From: Brevibacillus gelatini
GTDB taxonomy: Bacteria; Bacillota; Bacilli; Brevibacillales; Brevibacillaceae
Direction: 5' to 3'
NCBI RefSeq assembly: GCF_003710935.1
Contig: NZ_RHHS01000008.1
Location: 1-64,000, forward strand
Length of the DNA stretch: 64,000 nucleotides
Shown here: in pieces, positions 25,820 to 33,590 of the stretch
How the letters are laid out: every line of letters begins with the position of its first letter
Numbering within the stretch: the stretch's first letter is position 1
Notes under the pieces: model-generated
The model's database searches: none
Seen by the model: the letters and a program-made list of their open reading frames with translations, nothing else
Told to the model about the DNA's origin: nothing
Program-made: the position numbers and the translations under genes

Positions 25820-25997
25820 GCAGTATCACATCCTGAATGTATTGGTTCTATTATGAACGGTTCGGTTATGGATTGCAAAAGCAAAGCAGCGGACACGCGC
25901 TTTCCTTGTTTAAGGGATAATTGTATAGGAGCGCGGGCGAAAAACAAAGCAAAAAATGGCTGCCGTACTTGGCAGCCACAAACAGCATTTTTGAATA

Positions 25998-26672
25998 TCA
26001 AAACGTTTTTCGCAGCCAGGAAAGCAGCGCCCAGCGTCTTTCCGTCCGGCGCTTGTAGGCGGGCAATCCCCGGTATACTTCTGTCGCCTCGCGAAAAGAC
26101 GCCTTCGCCTTCTCTTTTTGCTGCAGCTCATCGTACACCACGCCGAGCTTGAAGTACACCTCGCACGACGACATGTTCATCTTCGCCAGCTCTTCCAAAT
26201 ATTCGAGCGCCTTTTCCCGCTGCTGGCGCTTTGCGTACTCTTCCCCGACAATCAGATGCGGCTCCCCGTATCTGACGCGCGGATTGAGCTCCAGTGCCTG
26301 TCCGATCAGCTCCAGCCCTTCCTCCATCCGCCCTGTTTTCAGCAAGCAGATTCCTTTGTCGCACAAATATTCGGGCGAGTCCTGCATGGCCGCCGTGATC
26401 CCCTCCAGGTAGGAGAGCGCTTCGGCGTACTGCCGCTTTTCCATGTGCAGACGGGCCGCTTCCAGCTTGGCAGGCGTGTCGTGCGGATTCAGCCTGAGCT
26501 GCGAGCGCAAAGCCCCCAGTCTTCGCCAGCGTCGATACGGCTTGGTGATGTCAGGCAAAAGCCGGACAAAGTACCGGTCCAGAAAGTAGAGTACCAGCAA
26601 AACAACGAACATGGCGATAAATGGATTTCCGATCAGCCACCACAAGGCAGAAAACAAAAACAGTTTCCCCAA
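25998..26672 (-). CDS. Membrane-anchored TPR protein
   Basis: A 224-residue protein. An N-terminal hydrophobic stretch (about 5-30) anchors it, and three or four tetratricopeptide-like helical repeats follow at about 62-205 (for example LEAARLHMEKRQYAEALSYLE and YFKLGVVYDELQQKEKAKASF). Such repeats bind partner proteins; the partner is unknown. The start is TTG 26672 with GAGGGG upstream. It is divergent from the MFS transporter. Confidence 0.75.
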   Translation of the reverse strand: MGKLFLFSALWWLIGNPFIAMFVVLLVLYFLDRYFVRLLPDITKPYRRWRRLGALRSQLRLNPHDTPAKLEAARLHMEKRQYAEALSYLEGITAAMQDSPEYLCDKGICLLKTGRMEEGLELIGQALELNPRVRYGEPHLIVGEEYAKRQQREKALEYLEELAKMNMSSCEVYFKLGVVYDELQQKEKAKASFREATEVYRGLPAYKRRTERRWALLSWLRKTF

Positions 26673-26759
26673 AGAAAATTCCCCTCGTTCCTCTCTTTTT
26701 TCCTTTACTACTATATGAGCCTGCCAACCTTATTGTCAAATATTGTTAATCATATGAAA

Positions 26760-26818
26760 GGTTACTACGATAGTGGTTGTTATTGCTCTCAGCATGGGTT
26801 ACTATAATCGTAGTAACC
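26760..26818 (+). promoter_or_regulatory. MFS-deoD promoter with GGTTACT operator
   Basis: TTATTG (26780-26785), a 17-base spacer and TATAAT (26803-26808). GGTTACTA (26797-26804) and TAGTAACC (26811-26818) form a perfect inverted repeat over the -10. A further half-site GGTTACTACGAT lies at 26760-26771. The same pattern, GGTTACT-N6-GTAGTAAC, occurs before nupC at 32188-32209. This is a likely repressor site. Confidence 0.7.
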
Positions 26819-26847
26819 ATTTTGAAAAGGGAGGTTTGCTCGCCACC

Positions 26848-28017
26848 GTGAACATGAAAATTTACATCCTGGCCATCGCCGCCTTTGTGGTAGGAACGGT
26901 AGAGCTGATTATCGGCGGCATTTTGGACATTATAGCGGAGGATTTGCAAGTCTCCATCAGCACGGCAGGCTGGCTGATTACGATGTTTTCCGTTGTCTTT
27001 GCGCTATCTGCTCCGATTTTGCTGACCATAACGGCAAAGACAGAGCGAAAAGCATTGTACTTGTGGGCCCTGGCTGTTTTTCTTGCCGGAAACGTCATTT
27101 CCTGGCTCAGTCCTCATTATTCGATCCTGATGTTTGGGCGAATCCTTTCCGCAGCAAGCGGTTCCTTGATTATCGTGCTGTCCATCACCATCGCTTCCTC
27201 CATCGTCCAGGAAGCGTACCGGGCGCGAGCGATCGGGGTCATTTTCATGGGCGTGAGCGGTTCGCTCGTGCTGGGGGTGCCGCTTGGCCTTGTCATCGGC
27301 CATTCATTTGGCTGGCGCGCGCCGTTTTTGCTCATCTCGCTTTTGACGCTCGTCTCCATGATCGGCATTTCCGCCTTTTTGCCAAAAATCCCGGCACGGC
27401 CGACGATTCCGCTCAGGGAGCAGCTTTTGACGCTGAAAAAGCCGAAGATCATCAGTGCGCAGTTGACGTCCGTGTTCATGCTGACCGGGCATTTGACGTT
27501 GTACGCCTATTTCACTCCGTTTTTGAAAACGGCTTTGCACCTGTCTTCCGGCTGGGTCAGCATCGTCTACTTTATTTTCGGCATCTCCGCTGTGCTCGGC
27601 GGCGGTGTTGGCGGCTGGGCGGCAGACAAGCTTGGCTCGACGAAAAGCATTTTGGTCATTATCGCCTCGTTTGCTGTCGTGATGTTCCTCATTCCGGCAG
27701 TGACGTTTTCGCTCTACCTGTTCCTCGTCACGATGATTGTCTGGAGCATGCTCAGTTGGGCGATCACGCCTGCACAGCAAAACTACCTGATCGAGACGGC
27801 TCCCGAATCGTACGAGATTCAGCAAGGCTTGAACACGTCCGCCCTGCACATCGGCATTGCGCTCGGCTCGGCGGTCGGCGGCTTTGTCGTTGAGCATCAT
27901 TCGGTCACAGATACGGCCTGGGTAGGCGGCATTTTCGTGCTGATTGCCTTTGGCTGCGCTGTTTTTTCCATTACAAGACCGGCTTCCGCCAAGCTTGGTC
28001 AGTCTATTCCCATTTAA
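26848..28017 (+). CDS. MFS transporter (DHA1 family), probably nucleoside-linked
   Basis: A 389-residue major-facilitator protein with 12 hydrophobic segments. The loop 2-3 motif is altered, and the family patterns GRILSAASGSL and FGWRAPF are visible. It belongs to the drug/sugar efflux-like DHA1 group that includes NepI-type nucleoside exporters. GTG 26848 is the best start, with AAGGGAGG upstream; ATG 26854 is a close alternative. It is followed after 14-68 bases by deoD, and its operator matches that of nupC. A role in nucleoside or base export is therefore inferred, not shown. Confidence 0.8.
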   Translation: MNMKIYILAIAAFVVGTVELIIGGILDIIAEDLQVSISTAGWLITMFSVVFALSAPILLTITAKTERKALYLWALAVFLAGNVISWLSPHYSILMFGRILSAASGSLIIVLSITIASSIVQEAYRARAIGVIFMGVSGSLVLGVPLGLVIGHSFGWRAPFLLISLLTLVSMIGISAFLPKIPARPTIPLREQLLTLKKPKIISAQLTSVFMLTGHLTLYAYFTPFLKTALHLSSGWVSIVYFIFGISAVLGGGVGGWAADKLGSTKSILVIIASFAVVMFLIPAVTFSLYLFLVTMIVWSMLSWAITPAQQNYLIETAPESYEIQQGLNTSALHIGIALGSAVGGFVVEHHSVTDTAWVGGIFVLIAFGCAVFSITRPASAKLGQSIPI

Positions 28018-28085
28018 GGAGGTGAACGCCGTTGCGCTTTCGGAGTGATCCTTTGCTTGCGACTCGCTCGCGCGACGGCCTTTTC

Positions 28086-28793
28086 ATGAGTACACACATT
28101 CAAGCCAAACCAGGTGAAATTGCAGAAAGCATCCTGCTGCCGGGTGATCCGCTGCGGGCCAAATACATCGCCGAGACGTTTCTCTCAGACGTGACCTGCT
28201 ACAACCAGGTGCGCGGCATGCTCGGCTTTACGGGTACCTATCAAGGAAAACGGGTATCAGTCCAAGGAACAGGCATGGGCGTTCCGTCGATCTCGATTTA
28301 CGTGAACGAGCTGATCCGCGATTACGGCGTGAAAAATTTGGTTCGCGTCGGAACGTGCGGCGGCATTCAAAAAGACGTGCATGTGCGTGACGTGATTATC
28401 GCCATGACGGCATGCACGGACTCGAACATGAACCGACTGACGTTCCCCGGCTTCGACTATGCGCCGTGCGCCAATTTTGAGTTGCTGCAAAAAGCGTACA
28501 ACGCAGGTGTGGACAAAGGCTTGCCCGTGCGGGTCGGCAACGTGCTGACGGCTGATGTGTTTTATCGGGAGAGCATGGAGCCGGTGAAAAAGCTCGGCGA
28601 CTACGGGGTGCTGGCTGTGGAGATGGAAACGACGGCGCTTTATACGCTTGCCGCGAAGTACGGCGTCAACGCGTTGTCGATCCTGACAGTCAGCGACCAT
28701 ATTTTTACGGGCGAGGAAACAACGGCAGAAGAGCGGCAGACGACGTTCAACGACATGATTGTCATGGCGCTGGAGGCTGTTGTCGCCGAGTAA
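28086..28793 (+). CDS. deoD: Purine nucleoside phosphorylase DeoD
   Basis: A 235-residue trimeric/hexameric-type phosphorylase that splits purine nucleosides into base and ribose-1-phosphate. Family motifs are [14 protein letters not shown], the phosphate-site RVGTCGG and the [12 protein letters not shown] stretch. The conserved N terminus [12 protein letters not shown] begins at ATG 28086, which has no RBS. A strong AAGGAGGTGA instead precedes an in-frame TTG at 28032, which would add 18 residues (MRFRSDPLL...). The conserved start is given, but the longer form or coupling from the MFS gene is possible. Confidence 0.93.
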   Translation: MSTHIQAKPGEIAESILLPGDPLRAKYIAETFLSDVTCYNQVRGMLGFTGTYQGKRVSVQGTGMGVPSISIYVNELIRDYGVKNLVRVGTCGGIQKDVHVRDVIIAMTACTDSNMNRLTFPGFDYAPCANFELLQKAYNAGVDKGLPVRVGNVLTADVFYRESMEPVKKLGDYGVLAVEMETTALYTLAAKYGVNALSILTVSDHIFTGEETTAEERQTTFNDMIVMALEAVVAE

Positions 28794-28812
28794 GCAGCAA
28801 AATAGACACATA

Positions 28813-28842
28813 GAAAGGATCTGCAAACGCAGGTCCTTTTTT
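28813..28842 (+). terminator. Terminator of the MFS-deoD operon
   Basis: AAAGGATCTGC pairs with GCAGGTCCTTT (one G-T pair) across AAAC and ends in TTTTTT. Confidence 0.9.
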
Positions 28843-29000
28843 GCTGGGCGTATTTGACGTAACTGCAACCATCGCTATTAAAAAGGTAGATTAGAGAAAA
28901 GCAATAAATGTTACATTTTTGTTAATATATCACTTTTTGCAACAAGTCCTGTTTGTTCCGCTATAAAATGGAATTGATTTACAGATAAGAGAGATGAATT

Positions 29001-29291
29001 ATGAAAAAATCTTCCTGTTCTACTCGCAGTCCCTGCTATTGCTGTCCCATTTGTGGCCACGCCTTCTATCGTGACGGCCGCCATAAAACATAGCGAGATG
29101 CCGACGGATAAAATCCCGGAAACGATGGAACCAGGCACCATTATTACCTTTGATGAAAACAACCAGATGCACGTACACCCCTATGAATTCACAGAAAAAA
29201 CGGAGATTACATCTATGGCAATAACGATGAGATCAAAATTACGATCACTGATAAAAACGTGATGGGAGAAGGAGAAGACTCTCTATCATAA
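29001..29291 (+). pseudogene. Small secreted protein gene with two frameshifts
   Basis: Three frames must be joined to read one product. From ATG 29001 the frame shifts after the A6 tract at 29004-29009 into an N-terminal signal peptide (NLPVLLAVPAIAVPFVATPS) and a mature part with EMPTDKIPETMEPG and TFDENNQMHVHPYEF. A second shift at the A6 tract near 29200 leads to GNNDEIKITITDKNVMGEGEDSLS and the TAA at 29291. Removing one A from the first tract and adding one to the second restores a single frame of about 96 residues. This is a pseudogene, a sequencing error pair, or slippage control. Function unknown. Confidence 0.6.
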
Positions 29292-29323
29292 GCGTCTGCT
29301 CGTTCAGACGCTTTTCTTCTTTC
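29290..29323 (+). terminator. Terminator after the frameshifted gene
   Basis: AAGCGTCTG pairs with CAGACGCTT around CTCGTT, followed by TTCTTCTTT. It overlaps the stop codon at 29289-29291, which supports the reconstructed 3' end. Confidence 0.85.
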
Positions 29324-29349
29324 AATGAACGAAAAAGGAGCACACCCGG

Positions 29350-30408
29350 ATGACCAATTTGTTACGCAGCATACTTGTGTTAGTGATTTGTTTGGGACTG
29401 ACAGCGTGTTCGCAAACGCCGTCCCCCCTTTCGGAGACTTCCTCTCCTTCCCAGCCTGAACAACACAGCTCCCCTTACCTGTCGATCACCACCACTACGC
29501 CGCATGGAACAAACCTTTATTTTACCTACCAGCTCGATACGAAGACGTTGCAGCAGGTGGCAGAGACACCCGATAGCGCCCAATACCCGCTCGGGGCCAT
29601 CGACCTGAAAAATGAGGTATTGTTTTATGCGGAACGCGATGCCAATGGATCAGATCAACTGGTGAAGCTCGACCTCAAGACGAAGCAAAAGGAAGCATTG
29701 ACCAGCGAGCTGTTTGCCATCAATTCCATCATCCCGACTGGCGACAAGGTCATTTTGGCAACCGCGGAACAGGAAAAAGACGTTGTCCAGCTCGCCTCCT
29801 ATGATCTCGGCACCAAAAAGCTCACCTTCTGGATGAAGCCAGAGGATAACGATACGTCCGTAAGATCACTATCCTATAACCCGTTTACCCGCAAGCTGTA
29901 TGCCACCCAGTATTCGTTTGCAGAAGTCAGCAAAAACATGGAGAAGGCAAATGAAACACAGGCGGATGACGTTGTAGCTGCTACCCACCGGGTTATAGAG
30001 TACGATCTCAATGGAACATCTCTTCGCGAAGTGTACAAGGCTCAAGAAGTGGTTCCTTCCTTTTCCGTCTCAAAGGACACTGCACTTGCTTTGATCCGCA
30101 GTGCGCCCATGGTGCATAAGCATCGGGAAAACTTCTTGCAAGACTTGCAGTCCGGAAAAAAAGAGAAGCTGGACCTTCCCGAACTGGGAAAAATTGAGGA
30201 AATCTGTCTGTCTTTTGACAAACAAGGCTTTTACTTCGCGGGTACCTTGCAAAACCCGCCCAAACACCTTGCTCCGGTAGAGGGGGCGTTGAATGGCCTG
30301 TATTATTACGACTTTGCCTCTCGCTCCATCACCCTGCTCTTTTCCAAGCCGGATGCATATATTAACAACTTCGTTCTGCTGGACGGCCCTTCTGCGGCAC
30401 TCCAATAA
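29350..30408 (+). CDS. Lipoprotein with beta-propeller-like body
   Basis: A 352-residue exported lipoprotein. The signal peptide ends in the lipobox LTAC (Cys at residue 20), followed by a Ser/Pro-rich linker to about residue 45. The rest is beta-strand-rich, with short recurring strand motifs such as LVKLDLKTKQKEALT, LASYDLGTKKLTFW and VIEYDLNGTSLREVY. These resemble blades of a TolB-like propeller. No active-site motif or family name is recognised. AAAGGAG lies before the ATG. Confidence 0.75.
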   Translation: MTNLLRSILVLVICLGLTACSQTPSPLSETSSPSQPEQHSSPYLSITTTTPHGTNLYFTYQLDTKTLQQVAETPDSAQYPLGAIDLKNEVLFYAERDANGSDQLVKLDLKTKQKEALTSELFAINSIIPTGDKVILATAEQEKDVVQLASYDLGTKKLTFWMKPEDNDTSVRSLSYNPFTRKLYATQYSFAEVSKNMEKANETQADDVVAATHRVIEYDLNGTSLREVYKAQEVVPSFSVSKDTALALIRSAPMVHKHRENFLQDLQSGKKEKLDLPELGKIEEICLSFDKQGFYFAGTLQNPPKHLAPVEGALNGLYYYDFASRSITLLFSKPDAYINNFVLLDGPSAALQ

Positions 30409-30596
30409 AAGCAGGAGGGCTTACTGGCAAGGTACCGCTCAGCGGCAAGGCCCAGCTTTTGGGCAATACTTGGCCGGCAAGCTTCTTTGGGATGGTGAGT
30501 GCTCTCGTTACAGCAATTATCTGGCTCCCGCACACATTAGGTAGGCATTCGCATATGGTAATCAGCAAGGGCAATACTCTTGAAAGGAGCAGCACC

Positions 30597-31151
30597 ATGT
30601 ATCCTGTGTATTATCACCATCCCTGGCAATCCGGTGTCCTGCCTGTCAGTTGGAATCATCCGTATTGGGAGCCGTACTGGTTTTTGCCTTACTCCCACTT
30701 GCATACAAGATGGGAAGGCGGCAGGAATCACATTGAACTGAAAGACTACGGGCCTCATCCCCTGGCGATTAACATCGATGAAGCTGCAAAACAAAACCCC
30801 AACTACCGCACCGCCCTGTGGACAGGGAACCATTTGCAGGTCACACTGATGAGTATTCCTGTAGGTGGGGACATTGGCCTGGAAATCCACCCGGACACCG
30901 ATCAGTTCCTGCGCATCGAAGAGGGCCACGGGCTTGTGCAAATGGGGCCAAGAAGAGACAGGCTGGACTATCAGGTCAGACTGAATGACGACTTTGCCGT
31001 AATGGTCCCGGCAGGAACGTGGCACAACATCATCAATATTGGAAATGAGCCTTTAAAGCTGTACTCAATCTATGCGCCGCCCCATCATCCTCGCGGAACG
31101 GTGCACAAAACAAAGGCGCAAGCCACAGCAGAAGAGCGGCATCATTCCTGA
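30597..31151 (+). CDS. Cupin-domain protein
   Basis: A 184-residue protein with an N-terminal tail rich in Tyr, Trp and His (MYPVYYHHPWQ, HPYWEPYW). A single cupin barrel at about 75-165 carries metal-ligand patterns GLEIHPDTDQFLRIEEG and VMVPAGTWHNIIN. The aromatic tail resembles that of some Bacilli spore-coat or sugar-isomerase-type cupins, but the substrate is unknown. AAAGGAG sits seven bases before the ATG. It is followed by a strong terminator. Confidence 0.85.
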   Translation: MYPVYYHHPWQSGVLPVSWNHPYWEPYWFLPYSHLHTRWEGGRNHIELKDYGPHPLAINIDEAAKQNPNYRTALWTGNHLQVTLMSIPVGGDIGLEIHPDTDQFLRIEEGHGLVQMGPRRDRLDYQVRLNDDFAVMVPAGTWHNIINIGNEPLKLYSIYAPPHHPRGTVHKTKAQATAEERHHS

Positions 31152-31170
31152 CCGGGAATGCGTCAGACTG

Positions 31171-31218
31171 AAAAAATCCCAATTTCTCGCGTGGATAACG
31201 AGAAGTCGGGATTTTTAC
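31171..31218 (+). terminator. Terminator of the cupin gene
   Basis: AAAAATCCC and TTTCTCG pair with CGAGAA and GGGATTTTT in a two-part stem followed by a T-run. Confidence 0.88.
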
Positions 31219-31299
31219 GTTTGGGATGGCAAACAGATTTCGCGGCAGGGCGGCGAGGTTAGTGAGCATGCCCGCCTTCAACGCTGTCAGTTTCAATAT

Positions 31300-32058
31300 T
31301 CAATAACGAAGCTGCATCAAAATGCTTCGGATCTCGTCGTCATTCATCATTAAATCGTAATGCTTCCGGCTGATTTTCGCCAGGGCGAGGTCGTGGTAGA
31401 AAAATTCCGTAAATACTTTGACAAACGGCTTGGACATTGTCTTGATCGCTTGCCACGACTGGTTTTCCTCACAGGCAAAAATCACTTCGCGCTCGTCGAT
31501 AATCAGCAGGCGAAAGCGCTCCAGGGTGTGGTGCTCTGCTGCCGGAATCAGCGTATGCACTTTGGCGATATTCGGCTTCAGCGATCCGACGACGAGCACT
31601 TCCACGTCTACTCCGTCCGCTTCTTTCTGTTCCAGAAGCGGCAAATACTCGACCAGATCGTCTTTCCACGCCGAGATGCGGATGGAGCTTTTCGCTTCCT
31701 GGATCATCTGCTTGCTCTGCACGCGAATCGACGTTTCAACCTTCAGACTCCAAACCAAATCCTCGGAGTAGGATTTTTTGCGGGACTGGATTTTCAACTG
31801 CTTGATGTTGTCCTGAAACTCGGCTGTCAGCTTTTCGATGGCAAGCGGCAGGGGCAAGGCGCTGTAGAGCTTTTTCTTTTCCGATACCGAATCCAGCACC
31901 ATGCCTTTTTCGATCATGCGCGACAGCACTTCGTATATTTTTGCTTTTGGCACGCCGGAATACTTCACGATTTTCGTCGCGTCCAACGGTTCCTCGCTCG
32001 ACACCAGCGCCTCAAAAACTTTGCTTTCATACTGCGAAAAACCAAATTTTTGTAGCAT
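31300..32058 (-). CDS. TrmB-like transcriptional regulator
   Basis: A 252-residue regulator. The N-terminal winged helix (about 1-75) reads FGFSQYESKVFEAL and DATKIVKYSGVPKAKIYEVLSRMIEKG, typical of TrmB. The C-terminal part (about 110-240) resembles the TrmB effector/PLD-like domain, with RISAWKDDL and RFRLLIIDEREVIFA. TrmB proteins of archaea and some bacteria sense sugars. This gene is divergent from nupC, so a nucleoside-derived ligand is possible. ATG 32058 follows AGGAGG. Confidence 0.85.
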   Translation of the reverse strand: MLQKFGFSQYESKVFEALVSSEEPLDATKIVKYSGVPKAKIYEVLSRMIEKGMVLDSVSEKKKLYSALPLPLAIEKLTAEFQDNIKQLKIQSRKKSYSEDLVWSLKVETSIRVQSKQMIQEAKSSIRISAWKDDLVEYLPLLEQKEADGVDVEVLVVGSLKPNIAKVHTLIPAAEHHTLERFRLLIIDEREVIFACEENQSWQAIKTMSKPFVKVFTEFFYHDLALAKISRKHYDLMMNDDEIRSILMQLRY

Positions 32059-32140
32059 GCTTCCTCCTGCCCGTATCAACTGGTTATTTATTTTCTATGA
32101 TAAAGCATAGTTAGCCGCAAAGCCACTGAGCCTTGCCGAA

Positions 32141-32169
32141 TTGACAGGCGTCTGCCTTCCATGTATGCT
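32141..32169 (+). promoter_or_regulatory. Promoter of nupC
   Basis: TTGACA (32141-32146), a 17-base spacer and TATGCT (32164-32169). The transcript would have a leader of about 155 bases holding two palindromes. Confidence 0.75.
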
Positions 32170-32187
32170 GGTAAAAGTCCGAAAAAG

Positions 32188-32209
32188 GGTTACTCCATAA
32201 GTAGTAACT
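32188..32209 (+). promoter_or_regulatory. GGTTACT-type operator in the nupC leader
   Basis: GGTTACT-N6-GTAGTAACT matches the operator over the MFS-deoD promoter at 26797-26818 in 15 of its 16 arm bases. It lies about 20 bases after the -10, where a bound repressor would block transcription. Confidence 0.65.
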
Positions 32210-32233
32210 AAAATTCAAAATCGTTGCACTTCT

Positions 32234-32253
32234 CTTTCAAAACGCTTTGAAAG
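32234..32253 (+). promoter_or_regulatory. Second palindrome in the nupC leader
   Basis: CTTTCAAA-ACGC-TTTGAAAG is a perfect 8-bp inverted repeat. It resembles but does not match the CcpA cre consensus. It is a possible operator for the divergent TrmB-like protein. Confidence 0.45.
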
Positions 32254-32333
32254 CGGCTCCACAGGCCAGAAAGGGACGTGTACTTTACGCAGCATGAGAT
32301 ATTTGTAAATGATTGGGAGGCAGAAAAGTAGCA

Positions 32334-33518
32334 ATGAATGTCGTTTTTTTGTTGACGGGTTTCCTGTTTGTGTTCGGTCTGGGTTTTGCGCTCAGCCATA
32401 ATCGCAGAGCTATCCGGCTAAAGCCGATTCTCATCATGATCGCCACCCAGCTCGTGCTGGCTTTTCTTTTGCTGAATACCGGGCTTGGGATTGATCTGAT
32501 TCTGCTTATTTCCAAAGGCTTCGATGCGTTGATGAAGCTGGGGATCAGCGGGGTGGACTTCGTGTTTGGCGGACTGGAAAACAACGGCGCGTCCAGCTTC
32601 TTCCTCGATGTGCTGCTGCCGATTATTTTTATCTCCGTACTGATCGGGATTTTGAACCATTTCAAAATTTTGCCGCTGCTCATCCGCTTCACCGGCTTCG
32701 TGCTGAGCAAGCTGAACGGAATGGGCCGACTGGAAAACTACATCGCTGTCTCCTCTGCTTTTCTCGGCCAATCGGAAGTGTTTCTGACGACGAAAAAGCA
32801 GCTCGGGCTCGTCTCCACCAAGCGTCTCTATACGCTGTGCACCTCTGCCATGAGCGCGGTGAGTATTGCCATCGTCGGGGCGTACATGACCATGCTGGAG
32901 CCAAAATACGTGGTCGTTGCCATCGTCGTGAACATCCTGTCGGCGCTGATCGTGGCGAACATCATCAACCCGTATGAGCTGACAGCGGAAGAGGACTTGA
33001 TCGAGCCTGAGGAAGAAGCAGAAAGACCTGCCTTTTTCCAGATGATTAGCGAGAGCATCGTGGACGGGTTGAAAATCGCCGTTATCGTCGGGGCAATGCT
33101 GATCGGGTTTATCGCCCTGATGAATCTGGTCAACGAGCTGTTTTTGCTGATCTTCGGCATTTCCTTCCAGGACGTGCTCGGGTACATTTTCGCTCCTGTC
33201 GCCTTTTTGATGGGGATTCCCCAGGCGGAGATCGTGACCGCTGGCAGTATCATGGCAACGAAAATCGTCACGAACGAATTCGTCGCCATGCTGGACTTCA
33301 AGGAAATCGCCAGCAGCCTGTCTGCGAAAACGGTCGGTATTGTCTCGGTATTTCTCGTCAGCTTTGCCAACTTCGGCTCCATCGGCATCATTACAGGCTC
33401 TGTGCGGGCATTGAACGAAAAACAGGGCGATGTCGTGGCGAAATTCGGCTTGAAGCTGCTGCTTGGCTCGACCCTCGCCTCTGTTTTATCCGCAACGATT
33501 ATCGGTGTCTTTTTGTGA
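32334..33518 (+). CDS. nupC: Nucleoside:cation symporter NupC
   Basis: A 394-residue concentrative nucleoside transporter. It shows the N-terminal helices, the gate region LNGMGRLENYIAVSSAFLGQSEVF, and the late motifs VAFLMGIPQAEIVTAGSIMATKIVTNEFVAML and SFANFGSIGI of the CNT family. It imports nucleosides with protons or sodium. GGGAGG precedes the ATG, slightly far at 13 bases. It is single-gene, with a strong promoter, two palindromes in the leader and a bidirectional terminator. Confidence 0.95.
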   Translation: MNVVFLLTGFLFVFGLGFALSHNRRAIRLKPILIMIATQLVLAFLLLNTGLGIDLILLISKGFDALMKLGISGVDFVFGGLENNGASSFFLDVLLPIIFISVLIGILNHFKILPLLIRFTGFVLSKLNGMGRLENYIAVSSAFLGQSEVFLTTKKQLGLVSTKRLYTLCTSAMSAVSIAIVGAYMTMLEPKYVVVAIVVNILSALIVANIINPYELTAEEDLIEPEEEAERPAFFQMISESIVDGLKIAVIVGAMLIGFIALMNLVNELFLLIFGISFQDVLGYIFAPVAFLMGIPQAEIVTAGSIMATKIVTNEFVAMLDFKEIASSLSAKTVGIVSVFLVSFANFGSIGIITGSVRALNEKQGDVVAKFGLKLLLGSTLASVLSATIIGVFL

Positions 33519-33531
33519 GCTGACTTTTCTT

Positions 33532-33579
33532 ACACGAAAAAACAGGCATGCCATGCAGCTATGCCTGTTTTTTCGTGTG
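33532..33579. terminator. Bidirectional terminator between nupC and a kinase gene
   Basis: CACGAAAAAACAGGCAT pairs with ATGCCTGTTTTTTCGTG around a loop of about ten bases. T-runs lie on both strands. Confidence 0.93.
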
Positions 33580-33590
33580 TATCCTTCGTT

